Origin: a virus
Virus record (IMG/VR): IMGVR_UViG_3300030085_003024
Coordinates: 1 to 40,500 of that record
Direction: 5' to 3' (one strand)
Length of the DNA stretch: 40,500 nucleotides
Positions 31,535-40,500 of this stretch are shown here, in pieces; the stretch's first letter is position 1, and each line of letters begins with the position of its first letter. Position numbers and translations under genes: made by a program. The notes under the pieces were generated by a model. It did no database searches. It was not told the DNA's origin and was given only the letters and a program-made list of their open reading frames with translations.

Positions 31535-32712
31535 TGCATTATTTTGAATATCCAATAACCGATACAACAATTTATGAGGGTAGTGTAACTTCATCAAGAA
31601 ACACAGGTTTAGATGAAATACTTGAAGTTAATAAAATTGTAAATTCAACAGGTACGACAGTAAATGTTTCAAGAATATTAATGAAGTTTGATTATACTTA
31701 TATTTCATCATCAATACAAAGTGGTATTATACCAAGTGATGCAAAGTATTATTTAAATTTATATGATGCTAAATCAGAAGAATTGGCAGTAGAACAAACT
31801 TTATTCGCTTATATTGTTAGTGGAAGTTGGAGTGGTGGTACGGGTAGATTAGATTCAGACCCTACCATTAGTGATGGAGCAAGTTGGAAGTATCGTGATA
31901 ATGATACAACAAAAACTGCTTGGGTTGGTGATAGTACAACACAAGGTGGAACTTGGTACACATCAAGTTTAGGTGCAGAATATGAAGTTAGTTCATCATA
32001 CAGTTTAGTTTATGAAACTGAAGATATAAGAATGGATATTACTGATTTGGTAAAGAATCATATCTATAGTGGTTCAACCTATCCAAACTATGGCTTCATT
32101 ATTAAAAGAGAAAATTTACACACATCATCAAGTAGATTTAGTATCTATGACCCAACAACAGCGACTGGTTCTGCTGAGGGTAATGAAGACCAACTTGGAA
32201 ATTTACAATTTTTCTCAAGAGAAACACATACAATCTTTCCACCAAAATTAGAAGTTGAGTGGGACGATAGTTCTTTCTCAACAGGAAGTTTAAGTGCCTT
32301 AAGTGCAGATGATTTAGATAGATTAAAAATTTATTTTAAAAATTTAAAACCAGAATATAAACAAAAATCAAAAGTAAAATTTAGATTTGTTGGTAGAGAG
32401 TTGTATCCAACAAGAGGCTTTGATACAACACCAGCAGCCCTAACAGTCAAATACTTACCAAGTGGTAGTAGAAGTTTAGGACAAGGTACATATTATTCTG
32501 TAAAGGATGCTGAAACAGAAGATGTGATAATACCTTTCAGTACAGGTTCTATTGTAAGTTGTGATTCCACAGGTAATTACTTTAACTTATGGATGGATGG
32601 GTTTCAACCTGAAAGATTTTATAGATTTGAAATTAAAGTAGTTAGTGGTAGTGGAGCTGATGAAACTTCAATGATATATGATGATGATTTTCAATTCAAA
32701 ATAGTGAGATAA
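31534..32712 (+). CDS. Baseplate-region structural protein with DNRLRE-like fold, 392 aa
   Basis: N-terminal part (PITDTTIYEGS, NTGLDEILEVNK, SRILMKFDYTYI) resembles the DNRLRE beta-sandwich, a fold used in surface and virion proteins. The rest is Ser/Thr/Gly-rich beta sequence, ending RFYRFEIKVVSG. Located between gp6 and the giant protein, it is probably a baseplate wedge or fibre component. The family call is moderate. Confidence 0.65.
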   Translation: MHYFEYPITDTTIYEGSVTSSRNTGLDEILEVNKIVNSTGTTVNVSRILMKFDYTYISSSIQSGIIPSDAKYYLNLYDAKSEELAVEQTLFAYIVSGSWSGGTGRLDSDPTISDGASWKYRDNDTTKTAWVGDSTTQGGTWYTSSLGAEYEVSSSYSLVYETEDIRMDITDLVKNHIYSGSTYPNYGFIIKRENLHTSSSRFSIYDPTTATGSAEGNEDQLGNLQFFSRETHTIFPPKLEVEWDDSSFSTGSLSALSADDLDRLKIYFKNLKPEYKQKSKVKFRFVGRELYPTRGFDTTPAALTVKYLPSGSRSLGQGTYYSVKDAETEDVIIPFSTGSIVSCDSTGNYFNLWMDGFQPERFYRFEIKVVSGSGADETSMIYDDDFQFKIVR

Positions 32713-32715
32713 TAA

Positions 32716-33291
32716 ATGCCTTATAAACTAAATTCTAAAGAGGCTTTTAAATATGAAACATATAGAAACATATTTGAAGCAAATAGAGAAGAACAATTAA
32801 GATTAGCTGAAAAAGAATATAAAAGAATGCAAATCTCTGGTTCTACTCTTGATGCATCACCACATTTAAGAGATGAAGAGGGAGTATTATTATCATACGA
32901 AAGTCCAGATAATGAAGTAGATTCTATAAAAGAACCATATTCGAATGTAAGATTATTGATTAATCAAAAAGTTGGAACAGAAGATAGAGTTCTTAAATTT
33001 TTTGGTAATGATATACAATTTAATGATATATTTCCAAAAGAACCAGAACCTGTAGAACTAACAGCTGAAACGGACCCTGAACTACAAACTGAACTTGATA
33101 CATATAGAGAACTAAATGCTCAATTAAGAGGAATCATAGGTAATGGTGGTGAATCAACATCAACAACAGAGTCTGTAGCGAATTCATCAGAAATTAAAAA
33201 ACAAAACGCTCAAAAGAACTTATTAAGTAACTTGAAAAAGTTAGGTGGAAAAATGAGAAGACAACTTTCAAAAATATTTGGATTAAGATAA
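32716..33291 (+). CDS. Structural-region protein, 191 aa
   Basis: Charged helical N-terminus (YRNIFEANREEQLRLAEKEY), an acidic/Thr-rich middle (EPVELTAETDPELQTELD) and a basic C-terminus (KKLGGKMRRQLSKIFGLR). No family recognised; gene order makes it part of the tail module, possibly an adaptor or chaperone of the giant protein that starts 4 bases later. Confidence 0.6.
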   Translation: MPYKLNSKEAFKYETYRNIFEANREEQLRLAEKEYKRMQISGSTLDASPHLRDEEGVLLSYESPDNEVDSIKEPYSNVRLLINQKVGTEDRVLKFFGNDIQFNDIFPKEPEPVELTAETDPELQTELDTYRELNAQLRGIIGNGGESTSTTESVANSSEIKKQNAQKNLLSNLKKLGGKMRRQLSKIFGLR

Positions 33292-33294
33292 TCA

Positions 33295-36200
33295 ATGTTA
33301 AATTACGGATTAAAAGAAAAAGATAAAGTTCAATTAGAACATCCTAAATCAGTTTATACTGGTTGGGGTAGAGATTCTCGTGATTATTTAAAACTACTTA
33401 TTTATAATTTAAATGATGAGAAAATAAATGAAATAGTTCTTCGTCCAGCAGATGTTGTATTCACTACTGATACCACAATAGATATTGATGTAGGTTCTCA
33501 CATTAGGGAGTTAGGTTATCGTGAAGGTGAATTTAAATTTCAATATTTGTTTTTCAGATATATGGCTGGTAATGAAGATACAGTTTTTATAAATCAAAAA
33601 GGATTCATTAATGTTGGTAAAGTACAAACACGAGTTGTAAATGGTAAACCTAAATATTATACCGTAAAGGGTGGTAAAGCTAGATTACAAGATGAATTAG
33701 AAGTTAAAGAATTAAAATATGTTATAAAAGAAATATCACCTAATAGAGATGAAATAAAAGTTGATGTTCAAGATATTAGTAATTTAAAATATAGAAGAGA
33801 TTTCGCCGCTATAAATAAAGATATAGTTTATACACCTAAAAAAATTAATCCAACGGATGGCGAAATAAGGTTTGATAAAAATGACCCAAATGTTTTAATA
33901 TTTGAACCAGCTACTAAAGAAAGAGGATTTACAGATTCTATGGTGGGTGGACAAATAGTTATTCGTGGTATGTATGAATATTTAAAAGTGGAACCTGAAA
34001 CAAAGGAACCAATACCTACACCAGACTTACCAACAGATGAAGATAATAAACCACAACCTATTAAACCATTTTTAGATATTATAGGTTACAAAGACCCTAT
34101 AAAATCTTTATTTAAACCTAAAGAATTAATAAGACAAAATAGATACACTGCTTTAAGTTCGGCAGAAGAACAAGAAGCGTATGAAGAGTATAATAGAAGT
34201 GATACATATGGTAGTGTTTGTTTTGTTGGTGATACAAAAATAAAATTAAGTAACAATCGTACTATACCTATTCGTTTAATGAAACCAGGTATGAAAGTTA
34301 AAACTCAACAAGGGTACGCAAAAGTATTAAAAGTATTAAAAGATAATAAACCTTACGGAGATAAATTAGTAAGATTTGGTAAACTCATCACAACAGACCA
34401 TCATCCAATTTATCATAAAGGTAAATGGTTTATGGCTAATGAAATTGGTGAAGAATTTTTATCAGAACCATTATCAGTTTGGAATTTATTATTAGATAAA
34501 CATCACACAATATACGCTAATAATGTTGTTTGTGCTACAATGAATAAATGGAAATCCGATGATACTAAACATTGGAGTGAAAGATTTTTTGAATCAAGAA
34601 ATAGATTTAAGATGTTACGACCTGCTGGACCAATACCTGGTGGTGGTTTAACAGGTGGTGGATTTGGTGAAGATGGATTTGAAAGTCAAGCTGATTTGGC
34701 ATCAGAAGAGGGACTTGGATTAACTGTAGGTTCAGGTGTATCAGCATTTACACCAAATGAAATTATTGTAGAAGAACAATTAGAACCTGTAACAAGAGAA
34801 TTTATTGATGATATATCAGAAAAAGATGATATAATAGATGACTTTCCACCAGACCCAAGTTTTCCAAGACCATTTCCTGATGAGGAAATAAAAAAATTAC
34901 CTAAATCACCAACACCTGTACCAATAGATTATCACGCTAAAATTACAGAGGTATTGGATTACAATAGAGTTCGTGTAGATACTTCATATGAAGATGGTGC
35001 TGATGATGCTGGACATAGTGGAGAAGATAATTCAAGAAAAAGATTTTCTGATTGGTATGTAAACTTCAGAAAAGCTAAAGTAGGTAGATTAAACACTTAT
35101 ATGGTTAGTGATGAGGGATTACATTTATGTTTAAGTGTATTGGATTCACCAGATGTAATTGATACAGATGATGTGGATTTACGACCTCTTTCAGACCAAA
35201 CTGCTAGATATTTTAAATTATATGAACCATTACCAGATTCATTAGAAAAAGGTGATTTGGTTTATTTTGCAGAAGAAAAAATGGAACCATATTCAGATGT
35301 AATTAGATTAATTCCATTTATTGATGATGATAGAGATGAGTTATTTCTTAGAGTTCCTAATGTAGAATCTATGGATAATCCAATTACCTTTAGAGGTACT
35401 AATTTTAAAAACAGAACGGATTTAATCGGTACTGATGATAGCACAAAAGAAAGTATTACAAACTCAGTTTTCTCAAGTAGTTTATTAGATGTACAAGTAA
35501 ATGTAGATTATCAAAAAAGAACAGATAAATTTGGTGTTGATGTTACTGATTATGGATTTAGTAACTTTGTTAATTTTAGTTCAGCTAAACTTCGTTTAAA
35601 AAACTTTAAAAAGAAACTTGAATTAATAGAATTTTATACAAGTTCAAGTTCAGCGATTAATGATGTAACAGGTTCATCGGATACTAAGAGTGAGTTTGAT
35701 TTAAATAAAAGAAGAATTATAAATTCATTTGACCCTTATGAAAATTTCTTATATACCGTTTCATCAAGTTACGCTTCAAGTTCAGTAGGTGAGTTTTATG
35801 ATTCATCTTGGCCAAAATCAAACTCAACATCACCATATACATTAAACGCTGTTACAAGTTCTGAGGGTATTTCTTGGTATAATACTTGGATTAATTATGC
35901 GGAAGATTATGATAGAGGTAATCGTGATAGATTAGTGAATAATTTACCAACACATATTACTAATGATACACAAAATAAAGTATTTATAGATTTTATGGAT
36001 ATGATAGGTCATCAATTTGATGAAACTTGGACTTACTTAAAACACTTTACAGATGTAAATGAAAGAGTGAGTAAAGTTAGTGAGGGTATATCAAAAGATA
36101 TTGTACAAGAAGTTGCTAAAAGTATGGGATTTGAAGTTATCAATGGTAATGATTTAATAATCTTACCTGAATATCTGTTAGGGAAAGATATAGATGGTGG

Positions 36201-38289
36201 AGCTTTATACGAATCACCACAAGAAACGGTAACGGAAGAAGTGTGGAAACGAATACTTGCTAACTTACCTTTCTTTATGAAAACAAAAGGAACAAAAAGA
36301 GCTATTAAAGGATTGTTAAATTGTTACGGAATACCAAGTTCCATATTACGAGTTCGTGAGTATGGTGGACCTGATAAAGGAACAGCTGTTGGATATGAAG
36401 TAAAAAGAAAATTCACATATGCTTTAGATTTTAAATCAAATGAATATCTAAGATTGCCGTGGAAAGATACTGCTGATAGTATTAAACCAGAAACAATAGA
36501 ATTTAGATTTAGAAGTCCTGAATCTAAAAATCAAGTTATTGTTGAATCAGAAGATAAATGGGCAATAGAATTAACTGATAATGGTGAACCTGATGATAAA
36601 GGTAGATTACAATTTAGTGTTAGTGGAAGTGGTGCAACTGCATTTATAACATCTTCAGTATTACCATTTTATAATGATGATATGTGGAGTGTGATGTTAA
36701 CCAGAAAATCAGCCAGTGGAGCTGATTTAACTGCAGATACTGCTACACAAAATATTACATATGAATTAACTACAAGACAATACGATTCAACAAGAGAAAC
36801 AATTTTATATTCTGATTCATCAAGTATATCAACAAACACTTCTGCAATCAATACAGCATTTGCAGCAGATACAGATTTATATATTGGTGGACATAATGAT
36901 AAATTCCACAATACAAGATTTAGTGGTTCATTAATGGAGTTCAGATTATGGAGTGAACCATTATCACAAAGTGTATTTGAGAATCATGTCCGAACACCAA
37001 AAGCATATAATGGAAACACATCATCATCAGCTTATGATAATTTAGAACTTAGATTAACCTTGAGTGATAATGTAAACTTAAATACTTCACCAAGTGCTAA
37101 TGATAATAAATCAGGAAAGAATTTATATCACACGAGTGCGAGTGCACATAGTTTTAGTGGAAACTCTTACAGAAGTTTAGTTGATTTAGAACAATTAAAA
37201 GTTCCTGATATTGGTCCAAATAGAAGAAATGCAACTAAAATTAGAATTGAAAATACATCTTTGACTGGATTGTTATCACCAAATATAAGAAGAGAACAAT
37301 CATCACAAGATTTAGCACCATTAGATAGTAATAAACTTGGTATTTATTTCTCACCTGTAGATGTTATTAATGAAGATATTATGTATTCAGTTGCAGATTT
37401 AAATATTGATGATGAGATTGGAGACCCAAGAGATTTATATGAACCTACATATAGAGGTTTGAGAAAAAAACAAAGAGAATATTTTAAAAAATATAGTGGA
37501 ACAAATAATTTTTGGGATTATATGAGATTAATCGGTTTTTATGATGACAGTATATGGAGACAGATTGGTAAAATGGTTCCTGCTAGAGCAAATTCTACTT
37601 TAGGGTTATTGATAGAACCAAATATTTTAGAAAGAAGTAAACAAGTCGTTGGTAAGAAACCAGAAGTTAAAAATGTATATTATGAAAATGCTAATCATTT
37701 TGAATTTGGATTACAATTAAGTTCAAGAGAAACAAGTTCAATTGGACACCAACCATTTAGTTTTGAAGCAGAACTACCACAATATGAAACTGAGTTAGAT
37801 TTAAATGGTAGTGATTTCGTAAGTGGTTCTACTGGTAAATTAGGATTACCAACATTAATTAGATTAAATGAAATAGACCATACGAGTCCGTATGGAAACT
37901 TTTATGCAACTGCGAGTATTACCTTTGGTGGTATTACTTCAGATTTTACAGACTCACTACAAGTATTTGTAAGTGGTTCAAGAATTAGTGAACATAATGA
38001 GATTGAAGTTCCATTTTACACAAGTTCACTTTCAGTATCAGAAGCAAATGGATATGGTGATTTTCCACAATATAAAAATAATGGAAATTATCAATATAGT
38101 AGTTCATTTGAACCAACAGATATTCAAAGTATGGCTTATGATGGAAATTTATTTAGAGCATTTGTTCAAGGAACTTTATTAACAAAAGATAACACTATAG
38201 ATGGTAATGAACCAGTAGAGATAACTATAACTTCACCAGGTAAACTTGTAACACAGAATTCAGGTGAATCCAAACTAAAAGTTGATTAA
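33295..38289 (+). CDS. Giant baseplate protein (gp7-like) with Hint and LamG domains
   Basis: 1664 aa. Beta-rich N-terminus (about 1-300), a Hint domain at 309-415, a Pro/Gly/acidic linker (about 430-540), and a second beta region. Near 986-1015 is the ILANLPFFMKTKGTKRAIKG/NCYGIP segment common to large marine-myovirus baseplate proteins. A LamG/concanavalin-like domain follows at about 1040-1250 (SNEYLRLPWKD, WAIELTD, LYIGGHND, SLMEFRLWSEPL), then a C-terminal fibre-like region. Gene position corresponds to T4 gp7. LamG domains usually bind carbohydrate. The ATG follows the previous stop by 3 bases, with no strong Shine-Dalgarno. Confidence 0.82.
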   Translation: MLNYGLKEKDKVQLEHPKSVYTGWGRDSRDYLKLLIYNLNDEKINEIVLRPADVVFTTDTTIDIDVGSHIRELGYREGEFKFQYLFFRYMAGNEDTVFINQKGFINVGKVQTRVVNGKPKYYTVKGGKARLQDELEVKELKYVIKEISPNRDEIKVDVQDISNLKYRRDFAAINKDIVYTPKKINPTDGEIRFDKNDPNVLIFEPATKERGFTDSMVGGQIVIRGMYEYLKVEPETKEPIPTPDLPTDEDNKPQPIKPFLDIIGYKDPIKSLFKPKELIRQNRYTALSSAEEQEAYEEYNRSDTYGSVCFVGDTKIKLSNNRTIPIRLMKPGMKVKTQQGYAKVLKVLKDNKPYGDKLVRFGKLITTDHHPIYHKGKWFMANEIGEEFLSEPLSVWNLLLDKHHTIYANNVVCATMNKWKSDDTKHWSERFFESRNRFKMLRPAGPIPGGGLTGGGFGEDGFESQADLASEEGLGLTVGSGVSAFTPNEIIVEEQLEPVTREFIDDISEKDDIIDDFPPDPSFPRPFPDEEIKKLPKSPTPVPIDYHAKITEVLDYNRVRVDTSYEDGADDAGHSGEDNSRKRFSDWYVNFRKAKVGRLNTYMVSDEGLHLCLSVLDSPDVIDTDDVDLRPLSDQTARYFKLYEPLPDSLEKGDLVYFAEEKMEPYSDVIRLIPFIDDDRDELFLRVPNVESMDNPITFRGTNFKNRTDLIGTDDSTKESITNSVFSSSLLDVQVNVDYQKRTDKFGVDVTDYGFSNFVNFSSAKLRLKNFKKKLELIEFYTSSSSAINDVTGSSDTKSEFDLNKRRIINSFDPYENFLYTVSSSYASSSVGEFYDSSWPKSNSTSPYTLNAVTSSEGISWYNTWINYAEDYDRGNRDRLVNNLPTHITNDTQNKVFIDFMDMIGHQFDETWTYLKHFTDVNERVSKVSEGISKDIVQEVAKSMGFEVINGNDLIILPEYLLGKDIDGGALYESPQETVTEEVWKRILANLPFFMKTKGTKRAIKGLLNCYGIPSSILRVREYGGPDKGTAVGYEVKRKFTYALDFKSNEYLRLPWKDTADSIKPETIEFRFRSPESKNQVIVESEDKWAIELTDNGEPDDKGRLQFSVSGSGATAFITSSVLPFYNDDMWSVMLTRKSASGADLTADTATQNITYELTTRQYDSTRETILYSDSSSISTNTSAINTAFAADTDLYIGGHNDKFHNTRFSGSLMEFRLWSEPLSQSVFENHVRTPKAYNGNTSSSAYDNLELRLTLSDNVNLNTSPSANDNKSGKNLYHTSASAHSFSGNSYRSLVDLEQLKVPDIGPNRRNATKIRIENTSLTGLLSPNIRREQSSQDLAPLDSNKLGIYFSPVDVINEDIMYSVADLNIDDEIGDPRDLYEPTYRGLRKKQREYFKKYSGTNNFWDYMRLIGFYDDSIWRQIGKMVPARANSTLGLLIEPNILERSKQVVGKKPEVKNVYYENANHFEFGLQLSSRETSSIGHQPFSFEAELPQYETELDLNGSDFVSGSTGKLGLPTLIRLNEIDHTSPYGNFYATASITFGGITSDFTDSLQVFVSGSRISEHNEIEVPFYTSSLSVSEANGYGDFPQYKNNGNYQYSSSFEPTDIQSMAYDGNLFRAFVQGTLLTKDNTIDGNEPVEITITSPGKLVTQNSGESKLKVD
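34219..34539 (+). other. Hint (intein/hedgehog-type) domain inside the giant protein
   Basis: Residues 309-415. Block A: C309-FVGDTKIKL (N-terminal nucleophile Cys). Block B: ITTDHHPIYHKGKW, the T-x-x-H-type catalytic stretch. Blocks F/G: VWNLLLDKHHTIYANNVVCAT. There is no homing endonuclease. The position of the intein C-terminal Asn and following Cys/Ser/Thr is occupied by Thr415 and Met416, so full splicing looks impossible; N-terminal thioester formation or cleavage remains possible. Confidence 0.85.
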
Positions 38290-38303
38290 AAGTTTGGTAG
38301 AGT

Positions 38304-38315
38304 TATATTTATATA
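38304..38315 (+). promoter_or_regulatory. Candidate phage late promoter (TATATTTATATA)
   Basis: Fourth exact copy of the 12-mer, in the gap after the giant gene and 42 bases before ATG 38358, with a normal AGGAG leader in between. Best placed of the four copies as a promoter. Confidence 0.6.
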
Positions 38316-38357
38316 TGAACAATTATCATCTTAAGTTCAAATCAATAGGAGTAAAAA

Positions 38358-39185
38358 ATGGGATTTTTAAATAATACAAGTATCACCGTAGATGCTGTAT
38401 TAACCAAAAAAGGTCGAGAGTTATTAGCAAGAGGACAAGATGAGTTCAAAATCACAAAGTTCGCACTTGCAGATGACGAGGTTGATTACAGATTATGGGA
38501 TACAGCTCATCCTAACGGAAGTAACTACTATGGGGCAGTAATTGAAAATATGCCTATATTAGAATCTTTCGTAGATGAGAATCAAATAATGAGATTTAAG
38601 TTAGTATCTTTACCAAAGAATACAGCGAAGTTACCTATATTAGAAATAGGTGCACCGAATGTAACTTTAACTGGTCCAGGTATTACACAAACTATTTCAC
38701 CAAACACAAGAAATTCTGGTGGTGGCGAAAGTTATGCATTTACATTACACGATGCTACAATCGCAAATATAACACCAGTTGTATCTGTTAGAACAACACC
38801 AAAAGAAACACCAGCACAAAGAAGAAATAGACTTCGTAGAGCAAATCTAAGAAGAAGAGGAGCTGCTGGATTGGTGGATGGATTACCTTTAGGTGGCGGG
38901 CCGATACCAGGAGGAAATAATATAGTTTCTATATTTCCAGAACCTGAAATGGCACCACCAATGGAAGAGATTGAATTAATCGAAAACAATGTAGGTGCAA
39001 CAACACCAGTATTTACAAATGAGGAAGAAAGAAAACGCTCTATCACAATAGAGGGTAAATCAATTAATCTTGTTTCTCGTTCTGTAACTACTGATTCTTC
39101 AACAAATTTAACCGTGACAGGTCTATCAACAGGAGCTTCATTTAATGTTGCAGTTACTGTTAAGGCAGACCCAAGTACATTATAA
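38358..39185 (+). CDS. Tail/baseplate structural protein, 275 aa
   Basis: N-terminus MGFLNNTSITVDAVLTKKGR and FKITKFALADDEVDYRLWD is, from memory, a conserved virion protein start in marine myoviruses. After residue 150 comes an inserted-looking stretch: Arg-rich (QRRNRLRRANLRRRGAAG) then Pro/Gly-rich (PLGGGPIPGGNN) and acidic. A beta C-terminus follows (SVTTDSSTNLTVTGLSTGAS). AGGAG lies 6 bases before the ATG. Exact role unknown. Confidence 0.7.
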   Translation: MGFLNNTSITVDAVLTKKGRELLARGQDEFKITKFALADDEVDYRLWDTAHPNGSNYYGAVIENMPILESFVDENQIMRFKLVSLPKNTAKLPILEIGAPNVTLTGPGITQTISPNTRNSGGGESYAFTLHDATIANITPVVSVRTTPKETPAQRRNRLRRANLRRRGAAGLVDGLPLGGGPIPGGNNIVSIFPEPEMAPPMEEIELIENNVGATTPVFTNEEERKRSITIEGKSINLVSRSVTTDSSTNLTVTGLSTGASFNVAVTVKADPSTL

Positions 39186-39195
39186 GGAGTAGAAG

Positions 39196-40218
39196 ATGTC
39201 AGTATTTACAATATTCGATAGAGAAAACGATGTAGTTGAAAATCAACGAGTAAAGGTATCAAGTGGTATCTTTAGTGGTGGTACAGGTACTTTAACTTCG
39301 TTCTTCACTTCATCAGTACAAAACGCAACTGGTTCTTTTTTACACATATATCATCAAGATGTTAATGAGGCCGCAACAAGTGCTACAGCCGAAGTCCAAT
39401 TTGATATTGGTTATGCCCATTTCTTCGGTAGTGGTTCAAGTGGTAATTCAAATAGTTCTAAACAAGGAACAGCTGGTAAAAGAGAAACTGCGGGTAATTA
39501 TAGACAATTCGCAAATGTGTTATTACCACAAGGTACTGAGAAGTTTACTTTCACAAGTGCTCCAAGTGCTTCAAATGATTTTTACTTTGTATCATTTAAC
39601 AGAGCTCGTATGAGAGAAAAGGTTGACCCAGGTAATTGGGAACTAAGACTTGGTAATTTTAAATTCATTGACGATAGTGGAGCAACTACTAATCCAACAA
39701 CAAATGAAGGTGGTAGAGTGTTTAATATTGTTAGTGGTTCAATTGAAACAGGAACAGGAGTTATTAAAACAACCGCAACATCACAAACAGGTGGAGCAGT
39801 TGGTAGTTTTTATCCTGATTTAGGTATATTATTATTTAATGCATCTCAATTGGATTCTCATTTTGGATTAAGTACATCAAGAAGTTCAGATACTTTTGAT
39901 AATAACGGTAGAAAATTCTTTAATTCAATAGTTGATGGAGAATACTTCCAAGCTCGTAGAGAAGAAGAAATTAGTTCTACTAATTATTTCTGTAGAGTAA
40001 CTAATAAAAACTATAACTTTAGTGCTAACCCAACATTCTTCTCGGGTTCAGATGGTTCATTAACAAACTCAACATTCTTTAAAGACCCTAAAGTGTTTAT
40101 TACACAAGTTGGTCTTTACAATGATGCAAATGAACTATTGGCTATCGCTAAGTTAAGTAAACCAATATTAAAATCATACTCAAGGGAAGCTATTATTAAG
40201 GTTAAACTTGACTTCTAA
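39196..40218 (+). CDS. Structural protein, 340 aa, possibly gp8-like wedge
   Basis: Ser/Gly/Thr-rich beta protein (FSGGTGTLTSFFTSSVQNATG). The C-terminal third (FKDPKVFITQVGLYNDANEL and LAIAKLSKPILKSYSREAII) is typical of marine phage baseplate proteins. Length is close to T4 gp8 (334), but sequence evidence for gp8 is not decisive. AAGGAG lies 6 bases before the ATG; it is part of the operon from 38358. Confidence 0.65.
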   Translation: MSVFTIFDRENDVVENQRVKVSSGIFSGGTGTLTSFFTSSVQNATGSFLHIYHQDVNEAATSATAEVQFDIGYAHFFGSGSSGNSNSSKQGTAGKRETAGNYRQFANVLLPQGTEKFTFTSAPSASNDFYFVSFNRARMREKVDPGNWELRLGNFKFIDDSGATTNPTTNEGGRVFNIVSGSIETGTGVIKTTATSQTGGAVGSFYPDLGILLFNASQLDSHFGLSTSRSSDTFDNNGRKFFNSIVDGEYFQARREEEISSTNYFCRVTNKNYNFSANPTFFSGSDGSLTNSTFFKDPKVFITQVGLYNDANELLAIAKLSKPILKSYSREAIIKVKLDF

Positions 40219-40229
40219 GGGAAAGTAAA

Positions 40230-40500
40230 ATGTTAAAGAACATTGACCCAGCTGATAAGTCAATAAGACCATATAAAGCACATAAAAATTTCACTCTCAC
40301 TAATAACGATAGTGGGAGTGGACATTTTGTTCTTCGTGCTATAAGTGGTTCTACATTTAATTTTGTTTCAAGTAGTGCGGCTTCTCAATCTTTAGGTAAT
40401 TATATTGCCACTTCAAGTAAATTCGAATATGGAACATATTATGATATTCCAAATTACTTTATGGTTAAAAATGTTTATTATGAAAATGATGAACCATATC
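40230..40500 (+). CDS. Structural-region protein, N-terminal part (3' partial)
   Basis: Starts LKNIDPADKSIRPYKAHKNF and continues with Ser-rich beta sequence (FVLRAISGSTFNFVSSSAAS) to the right edge. The frame stays open for about 90 codons. AGGGA lies 6 bases before the ATG. Same operon and composition as the two genes before; probably another baseplate or fibre protein. Confidence 0.65.
   Translation, partial: MLKNIDPADKSIRPYKAHKNFTLTNNDSGSGHFVLRAISGSTFNFVSSSAASQSLGNYIATSSKFEYGTYYDIPNYFMVKNVYYENDEPY

Noticed and set aside
34219-34539. Active splicing intein in the giant protein
   Set aside because: The C-terminal Asn and the first extein Cys/Ser/Thr are not present at the expected place, so only a Hint domain without full splicing is supported.

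Overview
The window looks like part of the genome of a large T4-like marine myovirus. The DNA is AT-rich (by eye about two thirds A+T) and gene-dense. Nearly all genes lie on the plus strand, with stops and starts overlapping by a few bases. Recognisable phage markers are a gp55-like late sigma factor, a contiguous baseplate block (gp5-like hub/spike, gp25, gp6/baseplate J, a giant gp7-like protein), a CobS/MoxR-type AAA+ ATPase and four tRNAs plus a tmRNA. The host cannot be fixed. Two weak hints point to Bacteroidota or the wider FCB group: promoter -10 boxes of the form TAnnTTTG and a tmRNA tag that starts with Gly. Frequent AGGAG ribosome binding sites are unusual for Bacteroidota and argue for caution.

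Layout. Positions 1-700 hold the end of the AAA+ ATPase, followed by strong hairpins. Positions 820-7160 carry accessory genes: a thermonuclease, a glycosyltransferase without a canonical start codon, thioredoxin, a MORN/YwqK-like repeat protein, a 2OG-Fe(II) oxygenase, Hsp20 and a J-domain protein. Positions 7190-15280 carry many very small genes, often single-TM or very basic peptides. Among them are a polynucleotide 3'-phosphatase (PseT phosphatase half), a SWIM zinc-finger protein, peptide deformylase fused to a SEC-C zinc motif, a nucleotidyltransferase, UV-damage endonuclease and a predicted beta-rich secreted protein. tRNA-Cys is embedded here. Positions 15290-15850 form an RNA cluster: tRNA-Thr, a perfect palindrome, tmRNA and tRNA-Tyr.

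Positions 15900-24730 form an enzyme island: a 3D-domain (wall or lysis type) protein, a DNA methyltransferase with an SPPY motif, glutamine-hydrolysing asparagine synthase, an unrecognised 701-aa protein, a D-2-hydroxyacid-dehydrogenase-like protein, an Asp/Asn beta-hydroxylase-like protein and a fold-type-II PLP enzyme. The last four overlap and look co-translated. Positions 24790-26610 hold an HD hydrolase, a small membrane protein, the late sigma factor and tRNA-Glu. A bidirectional terminator then separates this from the only minus-strand gene. From 27040 to the right edge is the baseplate/tail module. It includes a 1664-aa virion protein that contains a Hint (intein/hedgehog-type) domain and a LamG-like domain.

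Regulation. Two promoter families are visible. One has a shared AAAAAAGACTTGACTT block followed 18 bases later by TAYMTT (four copies: 8544, 9640, 19777, 24718), likely read by the host-type holoenzyme. The other is the exact 12-mer TATATTTATATA (four copies: 5473, 15900, 26979, 38304), in gaps upstream of genes including the structural ones. It is the best candidate for the late promoter used by the gp55-like sigma factor.
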